From assembly GCA_902786615.1 (NCBI GenBank), contig CADADE010000014.1, forward strand, positions 1 through 44,738: 44,738 nt of DNA, given 5' to 3'. This document shows positions 27,547 through 34,512 of this stretch, in pieces. Under the pieces are notes generated by a model. It was given only the letters and a program-made list of their open reading frames with translations. It did no database searches and was not told the DNA's origin. Each line of letters opens with the position of its first letter. Positions within the stretch are counted from its first letter, which is position 1. Both the position numbers and the translations under genes were made by a program. The DNA comes from Oscillospiraceae bacterium (GTDB taxonomy: Bacteria > Bacillota_A > Clostridia > Oscillospirales > Oscillospiraceae).

Positions 27547-27583
27547 CCCTCCGCACTGATCTGTACCCAGACTATGCGGAGGG
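27547..27583 (-). terminator. Hairpin that ends the sigma operon and masks the ZIP ribosome binding site
   Basis: On the minus strand CCCTCCGCA (27575-27583) pairs with TGCGGAGGG (27547-27555), followed by TATTTTT and then the ZIP start codon. The loop contains a second small stem TCTG/CAGA. The GGAGG needed for ZIP translation lies in the 3' arm. Confidence 0.75.
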
Positions 27584-27607
27584 AATGGGGAATGTGACGG
27601 GCGAGAC

Positions 27608-28435
27608 TTATCCCCGTCCGGGGTCGAGGATGCCGATGGATTCAACGGCTCCGTCCTCGCCGGAGAAGGCGGGGCGGCCGCTGTCACGGATCTCCAGCTC
27701 CCGCGCGATATGCTCCAGCGTATCGAGATCGGCGGTGCCGCTGATCTGGATGAGCCAGCCCTCCTCGCTGTTGAAGAGCAGGACGTAATTGGCCTGTTCA
27801 TAGTTCCAGCGCTGCGTACAGTGCGTGTAATCGCTGGTCAGCTCCGTGATGTGCCAGTCGGCCCAGTCCTCTTCCCTGACAAGCGTGACCTCGCCGTTGA
27901 TGATGCGCTTGTGATTGCCCGCGCGGACGTTTCCGGCGCTCACAATATAAGGGATGCTGGCTCCCTCGCCCTGGTCGGAGAGATATTCGGCCCAGCCCTC
28001 CTCGTCGGTAAAACCGAAGTTCGCCTCCGAGGGCAGGTAGAAGCAGCGAAACTCCGGCTGGTTTTTGCGCTCTGTCGGCCCCTCAAAGGTGAGAACCATC
28101 CCGGCGTCGGGGAAGCTGACCTTGTACTCGGTGAGGATTTCTCCCTGCTCGTCCAGCTCACGCCAGTAGCCGGTCTCGGCTGTCCCGGTCTTGCGCAGAT
28201 TCATGAACCACCCCGAGGCCGCATAGGCGGCGGTGCCCATCAGGGCCGCGATCACCGCGACGAGCAGCAGCGTGCGCAGCGTTTTCTTCGCCGTGCGGCG
28301 GGGCTTCGGCTGCGTTATGCCGAGCTTTGCCATGACAGCGTCGTTTACGCGCCTTGTCATGGCCTTGTCCGCTGCCCCAAGCTCAACCTTATCCGGGCAG
28401 CTCTTGTCCATGAGATCAGAGATTCGGATCTGCAC
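27608..28435 (-). CDS. Probable membrane-bound anti-sigma factor with a DUF4367-like domain
   Basis: A 275-residue single-pass membrane protein. A cytoplasmic N-terminus (1-53), one transmembrane helix (about 54-73) and a large extracytoplasmic part give the layout of anti-sigma factors that partner ECF sigmas. The end region (YVLLFNSEEGWLIQISGTADLDTLEHIARELEI) resembles DUF4367. The start is GTG 28435 after GGGGG; it overlaps the sigma gene by 20 bases, so the two are coupled. The role as anti-sigma is inferred from topology and position. No zinc-binding anti-sigma motif is seen. Confidence 0.75.
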   Translation of the reverse strand: MQIRISDLMDKSCPDKVELGAADKAMTRRVNDAVMAKLGITQPKPRRTAKKTLRTLLLVAVIAALMGTAAYAASGWFMNLRKTGTAETGYWRELDEQGEILTEYKVSFPDAGMVLTFEGPTERKNQPEFRCFYLPSEANFGFTDEEGWAEYLSDQGEGASIPYIVSAGNVRAGNHKRIINGEVTLVREEDWADWHITELTSDYTHCTQRWNYEQANYVLLFNSEEGWLIQISGTADLDTLEHIARELEIRDSGRPAFSGEDGAVESIGILDPGRG

Positions 28436-28976
28436 AGCGATACCCCCTTTCCGTGAAGTACTCCCGCAGGCGCTCCCGCCCGCGCCGGAGCTTCGTGCGC
28501 ACCGTGGCGGCGTTCATGTCCAACGCGGCGGCGATCTCGTCCGTTTTCTGATACAAGAAGTAATGGCGCTTGAAAATCTCGCTGTCCGGCTCTCCGAGGG
28601 AATCCACTGCCTCGCGCGTGATCTCACTGAGCTCGGCGTACAAAACGGCCTTTTCCATATTGTCCGGCGCGGCAAGCTCCAGGAGATCGTCGTCCAGCGG
28701 TTCGGCGAGGCGGGCGGCGCGCAGGGCGTCCTTTGCCCGGTTTCGCACGACCGCCGCGAGCCAGGGCTTCAGCTTCCCCGGCATCAGCTCCGCCCGGTGC
28801 GTCCAGAGCTGCACAAAGGAATCCGACACGGCCTCTTCAATATCCTCCGGCGGGAGCTGCGGGGACAGGATGTTCGCGGCGATGGCATAGAGATAGGGCG
28901 TGTAAAAGCCGATGATCTCACTGAGCGCCCCGGTGTCCCCGTCCTTGAGCCGCCGGAGTACGGCGCGTTCGTTCAT
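28416..28976 (-). CDS. ECF-type RNA polymerase sigma factor
   Basis: A 186-residue sigma-70 family protein. Region 2 (about 15-85) has EEAVSDSFVQLWTHRAEL and LKPWLAAVVRNRAKD. Region 4 (about 115-175) has the helix-turn-helix YFLYQKTDEIAAALDMNAATVRTKLRRGRERL. Regions 1 and 3 are absent, as in ECF sigmas. It directs RNA polymerase to stress or envelope genes. Its ATG overlaps the stop codon of the upstream secreted-protein gene (ATGA), and the anti-sigma-like gene follows. An ECF-type promoter lies upstream of the operon, which fits autoregulation. Confidence 0.93.
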   Translation of the reverse strand: MNERAVLRRLKDGDTGALSEIIGFYTPYLYAIAANILSPQLPPEDIEEAVSDSFVQLWTHRAELMPGKLKPWLAAVVRNRAKDALRAARLAEPLDDDLLELAAPDNMEKAVLYAELSEITREAVDSLGEPDSEIFKRHYFLYQKTDEIAAALDMNAATVRTKLRRGRERLREYFTERGYRCADPNL

Positions 28977-29929
28977 CTGTCGAGCACCTCCCCCTTCGGG
29001 TCAAATGGCAAAACCACTTCATATGTGTCAAGCAATGCCCGGTCAGACTCCGCAAGTTTAACCAGATAACGCCCTGGCAGCTTCTCGCTCATGACAGACA
29101 ACTCTGCCGGTGTAACAGATACAACGCACAGGCACTCAGCACTGCCCTTGCGCTGGTATAGCGTGGACGCAAAACCAGAGAAATACAAAACATGACAAAG
29201 CTGATAACCGCTCGGATTCCATCCGTCGGGCGTGTAATCCCGCAGGGCAAAGTCGCAGACTTTGTCCCGGGGAAGCTTTTCAAGCGCTTCAAGGGTTTCG
29301 TCCTCAAAGTAAAAGCAGCCGCGCTTTTCATAGGCTTTCAGATCTTCCTCCGTCTGCTCGTAGAGACCGCCCGGCCAGTATTCCACATCAAAGCGCTCCC
29401 GCACCCCGTCATATAGCTGCTCGAACAAAAAAGGCTCTCCCGCTTCCTCACTCAGCTCGAAGAAGCGCGCCGGGGTCATGGTCACGACCGTGAGATAGCA
29501 CCAGTCGTCCAGCCCATCCAGGAGCGTGTGCTGGGCGATCACCCTGGCGTCCACGCCGTCCAGCGCGTCAAAGCAGCGCGCCATGCGCATGGCCTCGCCC
29601 TCGTCCAGCTCAAAGCGGACGCTGTGGGGAACAAAGGGATAAGGCTCGTCCTGCGGGAGAGCGCGGAACATCTCCAGCTCCTCGCCCCGCGCGTAGAAGC
29701 GGCCGAACTTTTCATGAAAGCGGCCCCAGAAATCCTCCGGGCTCTCATCATACACGGGCTCAGGCTCCCCCGCATAGACAGCCGAGCCGTCATTTACCCG
29801 CACATAGGGTGTGGCCTCCGGCGCGTGGGTGGGCCAGGGCTTCACCGTCGGCGCGGCGTGCGCCTGTCCCGCGAGGGCGAGGGTCAAAAGGGAACAGAGA
29901 AGCACGGTATTCAAAATCTTTCTCTTCAT
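28973..29929 (-). CDS. Secreted protein of unknown function in the ECF sigma operon
   Basis: A 318-residue exported protein. A signal peptide (residues 1-25, KRKILNTVLLCSLLTLALAG then AHA-AP cleavage) is followed by a soluble domain without recognisable motifs. It contains several acidic and aromatic stretches and five or so cysteines in the second half. The ATG at 29929 follows AGGAGGAAGCC, and an upstream in-frame start is rejected because it would bury the signal peptide. It is the first gene of the sigma operon and so may be a sensor ligand or target of this envelope response. Confidence 0.8.
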   Translation of the reverse strand: MKRKILNTVLLCSLLTLALAGQAHAAPTVKPWPTHAPEATPYVRVNDGSAVYAGEPEPVYDESPEDFWGRFHEKFGRFYARGEELEMFRALPQDEPYPFVPHSVRFELDEGEAMRMARCFDALDGVDARVIAQHTLLDGLDDWCYLTVVTMTPARFFELSEEAGEPFLFEQLYDGVRERFDVEYWPGGLYEQTEEDLKAYEKRGCFYFEDETLEALEKLPRDKVCDFALRDYTPDGWNPSGYQLCHVLYFSGFASTLYQRKGSAECLCVVSVTPAELSVMSEKLPGRYLVKLAESDRALLDTYEVVLPFDPKGEVLDR

Positions 29930-29965
29930 GGCTTCCTCCTTGTCTTTCGAGTGCACTCACTACTA

Positions 29966-29994
29966 TATACGACGCGCCGCGCAAAATTGTTTCA
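29966..29994 (-). promoter_or_regulatory. ECF sigma-type promoter of the sigma operon
   Basis: On the minus strand TGAAAC (29989-29994) is followed after 17 bases by CGTATA (29966-29971), close to the TGAAAC-N16/17-CGTA pattern of SigW-like ECF sigmas in Bacillus. It lies about 37 bases upstream of the first start codon. Confidence 0.65.
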
Positions 29995-30045
29995 CGTAAC
30001 GGAAAAATTTTCCGCCGCCATTGTCAAATCAACAAAAACAAAGAC

Positions 30046-30074
30046 TTGTTTTTCTGGTCAAACTGGGGTATGAT
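30046..30074 (+). promoter_or_regulatory. Promoter of the aquaporin gene
   Basis: TTGTTT (30046-30051) and TATGAT (30069-30074) are 17 bases apart. The short leader contains a 7-bp hairpin GGCGAAG/CTTCGCC (30083-30105). Confidence 0.6.
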
Positions 30075-30134
30075 ACAGCCAAGGCGAAGACGGACGTGCT
30101 TCGCCGAATACTATTGAAGAGGGGGATTATCCCA

Positions 30135-30821
30135 ATGAAAAAGTATATCGCGGAAGCTATCGGCACCGCTACGCTGGTCGTCCTGGGCTGCGGTACCGCA
30201 ATGCTGGTCGGCTGCGACGCCGCTGTCGGCGGCGGCTACATCCTGACCGCCCTGGCCTTTGGCCTCGCCATCGTGGCGATGGCCTACTCCATCGGCAACA
30301 TCTCCGGCTGCCACATCAACCCCGCCGTGTCCCTGGCCGTGCTGCTCACCGGCGGTATGGACAGAAAGGACTTTAGCGGCTACATCATCGCCCAGATCGT
30401 GGGCGCGCTGTGCGGCTCCGTGCTGCTGGCCGTCATCTTCCGTCTCGGCCACGTGATCGACATGACCCTCTGCCTCGGTTCCAACGGCCTCGTCGGTGTG
30501 AACGGCAGCGCCTTCGCCGGTCTTCTGGTTGAGATCGTGCTGACCTTCATCTTCGTGATGTGCATTCTCGGCGTCACCTCCAAGAAGGCCGGACACGGCT
30601 CCTTCGGCGGTCTCGTGATCGGCCTTGCCCTGACCGGCGTGCACATCCTCGGCATCGGCCTGACCGGCACCTCCGTCAACCCCGCCCGCAGCATCGGCCC
30701 CGCCGTGGTCTCCGCCATCCTCGGCAATCCGCTGCCGCTGGTCTCCCTGTGGGTCTTCATCGTCGGCCCCATCGTGGGCGCGACCCTCGCGGCCTGGTGC
30801 TACAAGTACCTGGAAAAGTAA
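30135..30821 (+). CDS. Aquaporin (AqpZ-like water channel)
   Basis: A 228-residue MIP family protein with six helices and two NPA half-helices: HINPAVS (NPA at 62-64) and TSVNPARS (NPA at 182-184). His170 in helix 5 and Arg185 after the second NPA match the narrow selectivity filter of water channels, not the glycerol facilitators, which carry NPARD. It therefore probably conducts water. The ATG at 30135 follows GAGGGGGA. It is a single gene divergent from the ECF sigma operon. Confidence 0.92.
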   Translation: MKKYIAEAIGTATLVVLGCGTAMLVGCDAAVGGGYILTALAFGLAIVAMAYSIGNISGCHINPAVSLAVLLTGGMDRKDFSGYIIAQIVGALCGSVLLAVIFRLGHVIDMTLCLGSNGLVGVNGSAFAGLLVEIVLTFIFVMCILGVTSKKAGHGSFGGLVIGLALTGVHILGIGLTGTSVNPARSIGPAVVSAILGNPLPLVSLWVFIVGPIVGATLAAWCYKYLEK

Positions 30822-30837
30822 GAAAGACCAAAGCTCA

Positions 30838-30862
30838 CGCGCCCCGCAGAACGCGGGGCGCG
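30838..30862 (+). terminator. Terminator of the aquaporin gene
   Basis: A 10-bp GC stem CGCGCCCCGC/GCGGGGCGCG with a 5-base loop, followed by ATTTTG, 16 bases after the stop codon. Confidence 0.85.
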
Positions 30863-30882
30863 ATTTTGATTCGGAAAAATCC

Positions 30883-30911
30883 TTGCCTAAAGCGGCGTAA
30901 AGGGGTATAAT
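30883..30911 (+). promoter_or_regulatory. Promoter of the glycosylation cassette
   Basis: TTGCCT (30883-30888) and TATAAT (30906-30911) are 17 bases apart, 33 bases upstream of the first start codon. Confidence 0.75.
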
Positions 30912-30944
30912 TTACTGGATTATGTTTTGCAGGGAGGATGTGCC

Positions 30945-32534
30945 ATGAAGAATACTCTCAAACGCGGCTGGGCGCTGGCGCTGGCGCTGGTCATGGTCGC
31001 CTCCGTGTGCCTGCTCTTTTCCACCCGGAAAGAGGGCATGTTCATCGACGAAATCTACACCTACGGTCTCTCCAACTCCAGCTTTCACCCCTTCCTCTCC
31101 ACCGACGGGGAGCGCTACGGCAGCATCGAACACCGTGTCATCACGCGCGAGGAGCTTCTGGATTACGTCAGCATCATGGGGGACGAGGGCTTTGACTTCG
31201 CCTCGGTCTACTATAACCAGGTGCATGATGTGCACCCGCCGCTCTACTACTGGCTTTTCAACATTGCCTCCACCCTGAACCGGGGGACCTTCTCCAAGTG
31301 GACGGGGCTTGTGCTGGACGGACTCCTTTATCTCGGCGTGGTGATAATGCTCTATGCGCTGGTGAAAAAGCTCGGCGGCAGCCGCTATAACGCGGCGGCG
31401 ACGGCGCTGCTCTACGGCCTGAGCTGCATCGGCCTTTCCACCATGGTCATGATCCGCATGTATGTGCTTTTGACGCTTTTGACCGTGGTGCTCATGTACT
31501 TCGTCGCGGAGCTGATGGCGCGGTTTCGCCCGCGCAGCTGCGTACTCATAGGGCTTACGCTGCTCGCGGGGCTCATGACGCAGTATTATTTTGTGTTCTA
31601 CGCCTTCTTCCTCTGCGCGGCGTATGTTATCTGGGCGCTCGTGAAGAAGCAGTACAAGGCCCTTGCGTGGTTCATCCCATGCGCGCTCATCGGGGCGCTG
31701 AGTCTGCTGCTGGTGTTCCCGGCGGCGCTGAAGCACCTCTTCTCCGGGGAGCTTGTCTCCGGCGAGAGCGCCATGGACAACCTCAAAAATACCGCCCTCT
31801 ATGCCGGGAGGCTCCGCACCTTCGCGGGCTTTGCGCGCCACGGACTCAAGGCCACAATCTATGCGGGCCTCGTCTGCGTCGGCGGCGTCTGTGGCCTCTT
31901 CCCAAAGGTGCAGGCGGCAAGCTTTGAGCGCCGCCTCAACTGGAACTGGCTGGTGTTTCTGATCCCGGCTTATGTGACCTTCGTGCTGGTGGCTGTCATC
32001 TCCCCGGTGGACGAGCCGCGCTATATCTATAATCTCATGCCCGCCTTCGTCCTGACGGTGAGCTTTCTCATCGACATTCTGGAAAGGACCGGCGGGAAGA
32101 AGGTGACGGACACGCTCCGCGCCGCCGCTTTTCTCGCCATTGCCTGCCTTGCGCTCTACCAGGCCCGCACCGTGCCGCCGGATTACCTCTACCCGGAGCA
32201 TGCAGCATATAACGCCGCCCTGGCAGAGCACAAAGACGATCCCTGCGTGTTCTTCGCCGAACCCGGCTGCGCCTTCGTCCCCGTGACCGAGGACCTCATT
32301 CAGCTTCTGACCTTCCCGGAGATCTATGTCACCGACCAGAAGGATCTCGCCCCGATGAAGGCTTACGTCAAGGACGCGGACGAGGCGGTCATTTATATCG
32401 ACGTGAGCAAGTTCTGGTCCAGCGGCTACGACAGCGAGGCCCTGCTTGAGCGCATCGCGGCCGAGACAGACTATAAACAGGCCGAGCCGCTCTTCGTCAC
32501 CGGCCTTTCCGAAACCTATCTCATACACAAATAA
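30945..32534 (+). CDS. GT-C fold membrane glycosyltransferase of a three-component system
   Basis: A 529-residue membrane protein with about ten helices. The first extracellular loop carries FIDEIYTY with adjacent acidic residues D35-E36, the catalytic acidic pattern of GT-C transferases such as the ArnT/PMT group, and VHPPLYYWLF further on is another mark of that fold. It would take a sugar from a polyprenyl-phosphate carrier and attach it outside the membrane. AGGGAGG precedes ATG 30945. gtrB follows 13 bases later and then gtrA, giving the complete set. The acceptor (teichoic acid, other wall polymer or protein) cannot be told. Confidence 0.85.
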   Translation: MKNTLKRGWALALALVMVASVCLLFSTRKEGMFIDEIYTYGLSNSSFHPFLSTDGERYGSIEHRVITREELLDYVSIMGDEGFDFASVYYNQVHDVHPPLYYWLFNIASTLNRGTFSKWTGLVLDGLLYLGVVIMLYALVKKLGGSRYNAAATALLYGLSCIGLSTMVMIRMYVLLTLLTVVLMYFVAELMARFRPRSCVLIGLTLLAGLMTQYYFVFYAFFLCAAYVIWALVKKQYKALAWFIPCALIGALSLLLVFPAALKHLFSGELVSGESAMDNLKNTALYAGRLRTFAGFARHGLKATIYAGLVCVGGVCGLFPKVQAASFERRLNWNWLVFLIPAYVTFVLVAVISPVDEPRYIYNLMPAFVLTVSFLIDILERTGGKKVTDTLRAAAFLAIACLALYQARTVPPDYLYPEHAAYNAALAEHKDDPCVFFAEPGCAFVPVTEDLIQLLTFPEIYVTDQKDLAPMKAYVKDADEAVIYIDVSKFWSSGYDSEALLERIAAETDYKQAEPLFVTGLSETYLIHK

Positions 32535-32547
32535 GGAGGGTTTTCCC

Positions 32548-33477
32548 GTGCTTTCGGTTGTTCTCCCCTCATATAACGAAGAAAAAATGATCCCCATTGC
32601 CGCCTCGCGACTGGGAAAGATCCTGGACGACGCAAAGATCGACTATGAGCTGCTGTTCGTGGACGACGGCTCGCACGACAGAACCTGGGAAGAGATCCGG
32701 CGCTGCGCAAAGGATGACAGGCATGTGGTGGGCGTCCATTTCAGCCGTAACTTCGGCAAGGAATCCGCCATGTTCGCGGGGCTTGAACAGGCTCGGGGCG
32801 ACTGCGTGGTGGTCATGGACTGCGACCTCCAGCACCCGCCAGAGAAGATCGTCGAGATGTACCGCCTCTGGGAAGAGGGCTATGAGGTGGTCGAGGGCAT
32901 CAAGGAGGATCGCGGCGAGGAGAGCGCCTTTCACAAATTCGCCTCCAACAGCTTCTACAGCCTCATCAGCCGCGCGACCGGCATGGACATGGCGGCCTCC
33001 TCGGACTTCAAGCTCCTTGACCGCAAGGTCGTGGACACCCTGAACGCCCTGCCGGAGCGCAATGTCTTCTTCCGCGCCCTGTCCTTCTGGGTGGGCTTCA
33101 AGAAGGCGGAGGTCCGCTACCGCGTGCAGGAGCGCACCGAAGGCGTGAGCAAGTGGTCCACCAAGTCGCTCATTAAATACGCCGTCACGAACATCGCCTC
33201 CTTCTCCTCAGCCCCGCTGCATATGGTGACGGTGATGGGCGTTCTGACGCTTCTGGTCGCGGTGGTCTTCGGGATCATCTCCCTTGTGCAGAAGATCATG
33301 GGTGTGGCCCAGCCGGGCTTTACCACGGTGATCCTGCTGCTGCTTATTATCGGGAGCTTCCTTATGATCTCGCTCGGCATCATTGGCTATTACCTCGCCC
33401 GCATCTATGACGAGATCAAGGGCCGCCCGCGCTACATTATCTCCCGCATCTGCGGCAGGGAGGACGAGACAAAATGA
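32548..33477 (+). CDS. gtrB: GtrB-type polyprenyl-phosphate glycosyltransferase
   Basis: A 309-residue GT2 family enzyme that loads a sugar from a nucleotide donor onto undecaprenyl phosphate on the cytoplasmic face. Motifs are VVLPSYNEE at the N-terminus, FVDDGSHDRT (38-47), VMDCDLQHPPE (DxD-like, about 89-99) and a C-terminal pair of transmembrane helices (about 220-245 and 260-290). The start is GTG 32548, 7 bases after AAGGAGGG, which gives the typical N-terminus. The stop codon overlaps the gtrA start codon (ATGA). Confidence 0.93.
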   Translation: MLSVVLPSYNEEKMIPIAASRLGKILDDAKIDYELLFVDDGSHDRTWEEIRRCAKDDRHVVGVHFSRNFGKESAMFAGLEQARGDCVVVMDCDLQHPPEKIVEMYRLWEEGYEVVEGIKEDRGEESAFHKFASNSFYSLISRATGMDMAASSDFKLLDRKVVDTLNALPERNVFFRALSFWVGFKKAEVRYRVQERTEGVSKWSTKSLIKYAVTNIASFSSAPLHMVTVMGVLTLLVAVVFGIISLVQKIMGVAQPGFTTVILLLLIIGSFLMISLGIIGYYLARIYDEIKGRPRYIISRICGREDETK

Positions 33478-33905
33478 TCGAGAAAATCAAAGCACTGCTG
33501 GTCAAGTACCGGGAAATCATCGTCTATGTGATCGTGGGCGGCATGACCACTGTGGTGTCCTGGGGCTGCAAGTTCCTCTTCGGCGCGATCTTTTACCCCG
33601 GCGTGACGCTGCCGACGGTGGCGCAGAACACGATACTGAACATCGTGGAGAATGTCTCCGGCATCCTCTTTGCCTACTGGCCGAACCGCAAGTGGGTCTT
33701 TCAGAGCAGGGACCCGAACATCGGCCGGGAGTTTCTGGGCTTCGTCGGCTCCCGTCTCGGCACCTGGGGCTTGAGCTATGTGCTGAATCTGCTGTTTGTC
33801 AACGTCTTCCATATCGACTACCGCATCACGACGATCATCGTCGCCGTCGTGGTCGTGATCGGAAACTATGTCATCAGCAAGTTCCTGGTGTTCAAGAAGA
33901 AATAA
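33474..33905 (+). CDS. gtrA: GtrA-like flippase
   Basis: A 143-residue protein of the GtrA family with four transmembrane helices. Family marks are YVIVGGMTTVVSWGCKFL and FAYWPNRKWVFQS, with the C-terminal GNYVISKFLVFKKK. It is thought to flip the sugar-loaded polyprenyl phosphate made by GtrB to the outer leaflet, for use by the GT-C enzyme encoded first in the operon. Its ATG overlaps the gtrB stop codon. No terminator is seen before the next promoter. Confidence 0.92.
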   Translation: MIEKIKALLVKYREIIVYVIVGGMTTVVSWGCKFLFGAIFYPGVTLPTVAQNTILNIVENVSGILFAYWPNRKWVFQSRDPNIGREFLGFVGSRLGTWGLSYVLNLLFVNVFHIDYRITTIIVAVVVVIGNYVISKFLVFKKK

Positions 33906-33918
33906 AAACAGACGGGGA

Positions 33919-33947
33919 TTGTCTTCTTTTTCCGAATGTGGTAGGAT
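33919..33947 (+). promoter_or_regulatory. Promoter of the small basic protein gene
   Basis: TTGTCT (33919-33924) and TAGGAT (33942-33947) are 17 bases apart with a TGG extended -10. Confidence 0.55.
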
Positions 33948-33982
33948 GAGAACACAAGGAAGGGAGAAAGGAGCGTGTTCCC

Positions 33983-34189
33983 ATGGGCAAATTTGTCCCA
34001 TATGAGAAGCTCTCCAAAAAGGAGAAGCGCAGGCGAAACGCCGAGAAGCGCGGGGTCTGGGGCTCCATTTCCCCCGTCACGCGCAAGAGTAAGAACCCCA
34101 AGGCCTATAAAAGGAAAAAGGCACAGCTGTCGGATGACGACGCTGTGCCTTTTTTCATTCAGGGTCTTATTTGTCCAGGTAGCACCTGA
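33983..34189 (+). CDS. Small basic conserved protein
   Basis: A 68-residue protein, very rich in Lys and Arg in its first 50 residues (KFVPYEKLSKKEKRRRNAEKRG, then SPVTRKSKNPKAYKRKKAQ). From memory, small proteins of this kind are common in clostridia, with no known function; a nucleic-acid or ribosome contact is suggested only by charge. AAGGAG lies 9 bases before ATG 33983. The last 24 codons run through a strong terminator hairpin (34115-34154) and overlap the 3' end of ireB on the other strand, so the annotated tail may not be conserved. Confidence 0.7.
   Translation: MGKFVPYEKLSKKEKRRRNAEKRGVWGSISPVTRKSKNPKAYKRKKAQLSDDDAVPFFIQGLICPGST
34115..34154. terminator. Bidirectional terminator inside the 3' end of the small basic gene
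   Basis: AAAAAGGCACAGC (34115-34127) pairs with GCTGTGCCTTTTT (34142-34154). T runs on both strands serve the small gene and the converging ireB. Confidence 0.85.
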
Positions 34190-34409
34190 GCAGCTCCTGC
34201 ATCAGCTCATCCCGGTCGATACGGCAGATGAGCGTGCGGGCGTTGTTGTAGTTTGTGATGTAGGTCGGGTCTTCCGAGAGGATGTAACCCACGATCTGGT
34301 TGATGGGGTTGTAGCCCTTGACCATCAGAGAGTTATATACCGAGGAGAGAATCTCCTTCATCTCGGCCTTGCTGTCCAGTGCTGTAAATTTACGGGTTGC
34401 GTCTTCCAT
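34167..34409 (-). CDS. ireB: IreB family regulatory phosphoprotein (UPF0297)
   Basis: An 80-residue protein matching the IreB/YrzL family from end to end, including VYNSLMVKGYNPINQIVGYILSEDPTYITNYNNAR. In Enterococcus IreB is phosphorylated by the PASTA kinase IreK and lowers cephalosporin resistance. The N-terminal MEDATRKFT holds the Thr residues that are the likely phosphosites. The ATG at 34409 has AGGAGGG 8 bases upstream; an upstream in-frame start is rejected for that reason. The usual neighbours alaS and ruvX are absent; here it lies 103 bases downstream of pheT on the same strand. Confidence 0.95.
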   Translation of the reverse strand: MEDATRKFTALDSKAEMKEILSSVYNSLMVKGYNPINQIVGYILSEDPTYITNYNNARTLICRIDRDELMQELLRCYLDK

Positions 34410-34443
34410 GGTGAAACCCTCCTTTTTCGTTTTTGACGGCCTT

Positions 34444-34471
34444 ATTATAACAGAAAGTGAAAACAAGTAAA
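34444..34471 (-). promoter_or_regulatory. Probable ireB promoter
   Basis: On the minus strand TATAAT (34444-34449) is preceded after 16 bases by TTTACT (34466-34471). No terminator separates pheT from ireB, so read-through from pheST is also possible. Confidence 0.5.
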
Positions 34472-34512
34472 GTCAAAAGAGGGCGAAAATTCGTTAAGAA
34501 TACTTAAATTTT

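Noticed and set aside
30135..30821. Glycerol facilitator (GlpF)
   Set aside because: The second NPA is followed by RS, not RD, and helix 5 carries the His typical of water channels; no glycerol kinase gene is near.
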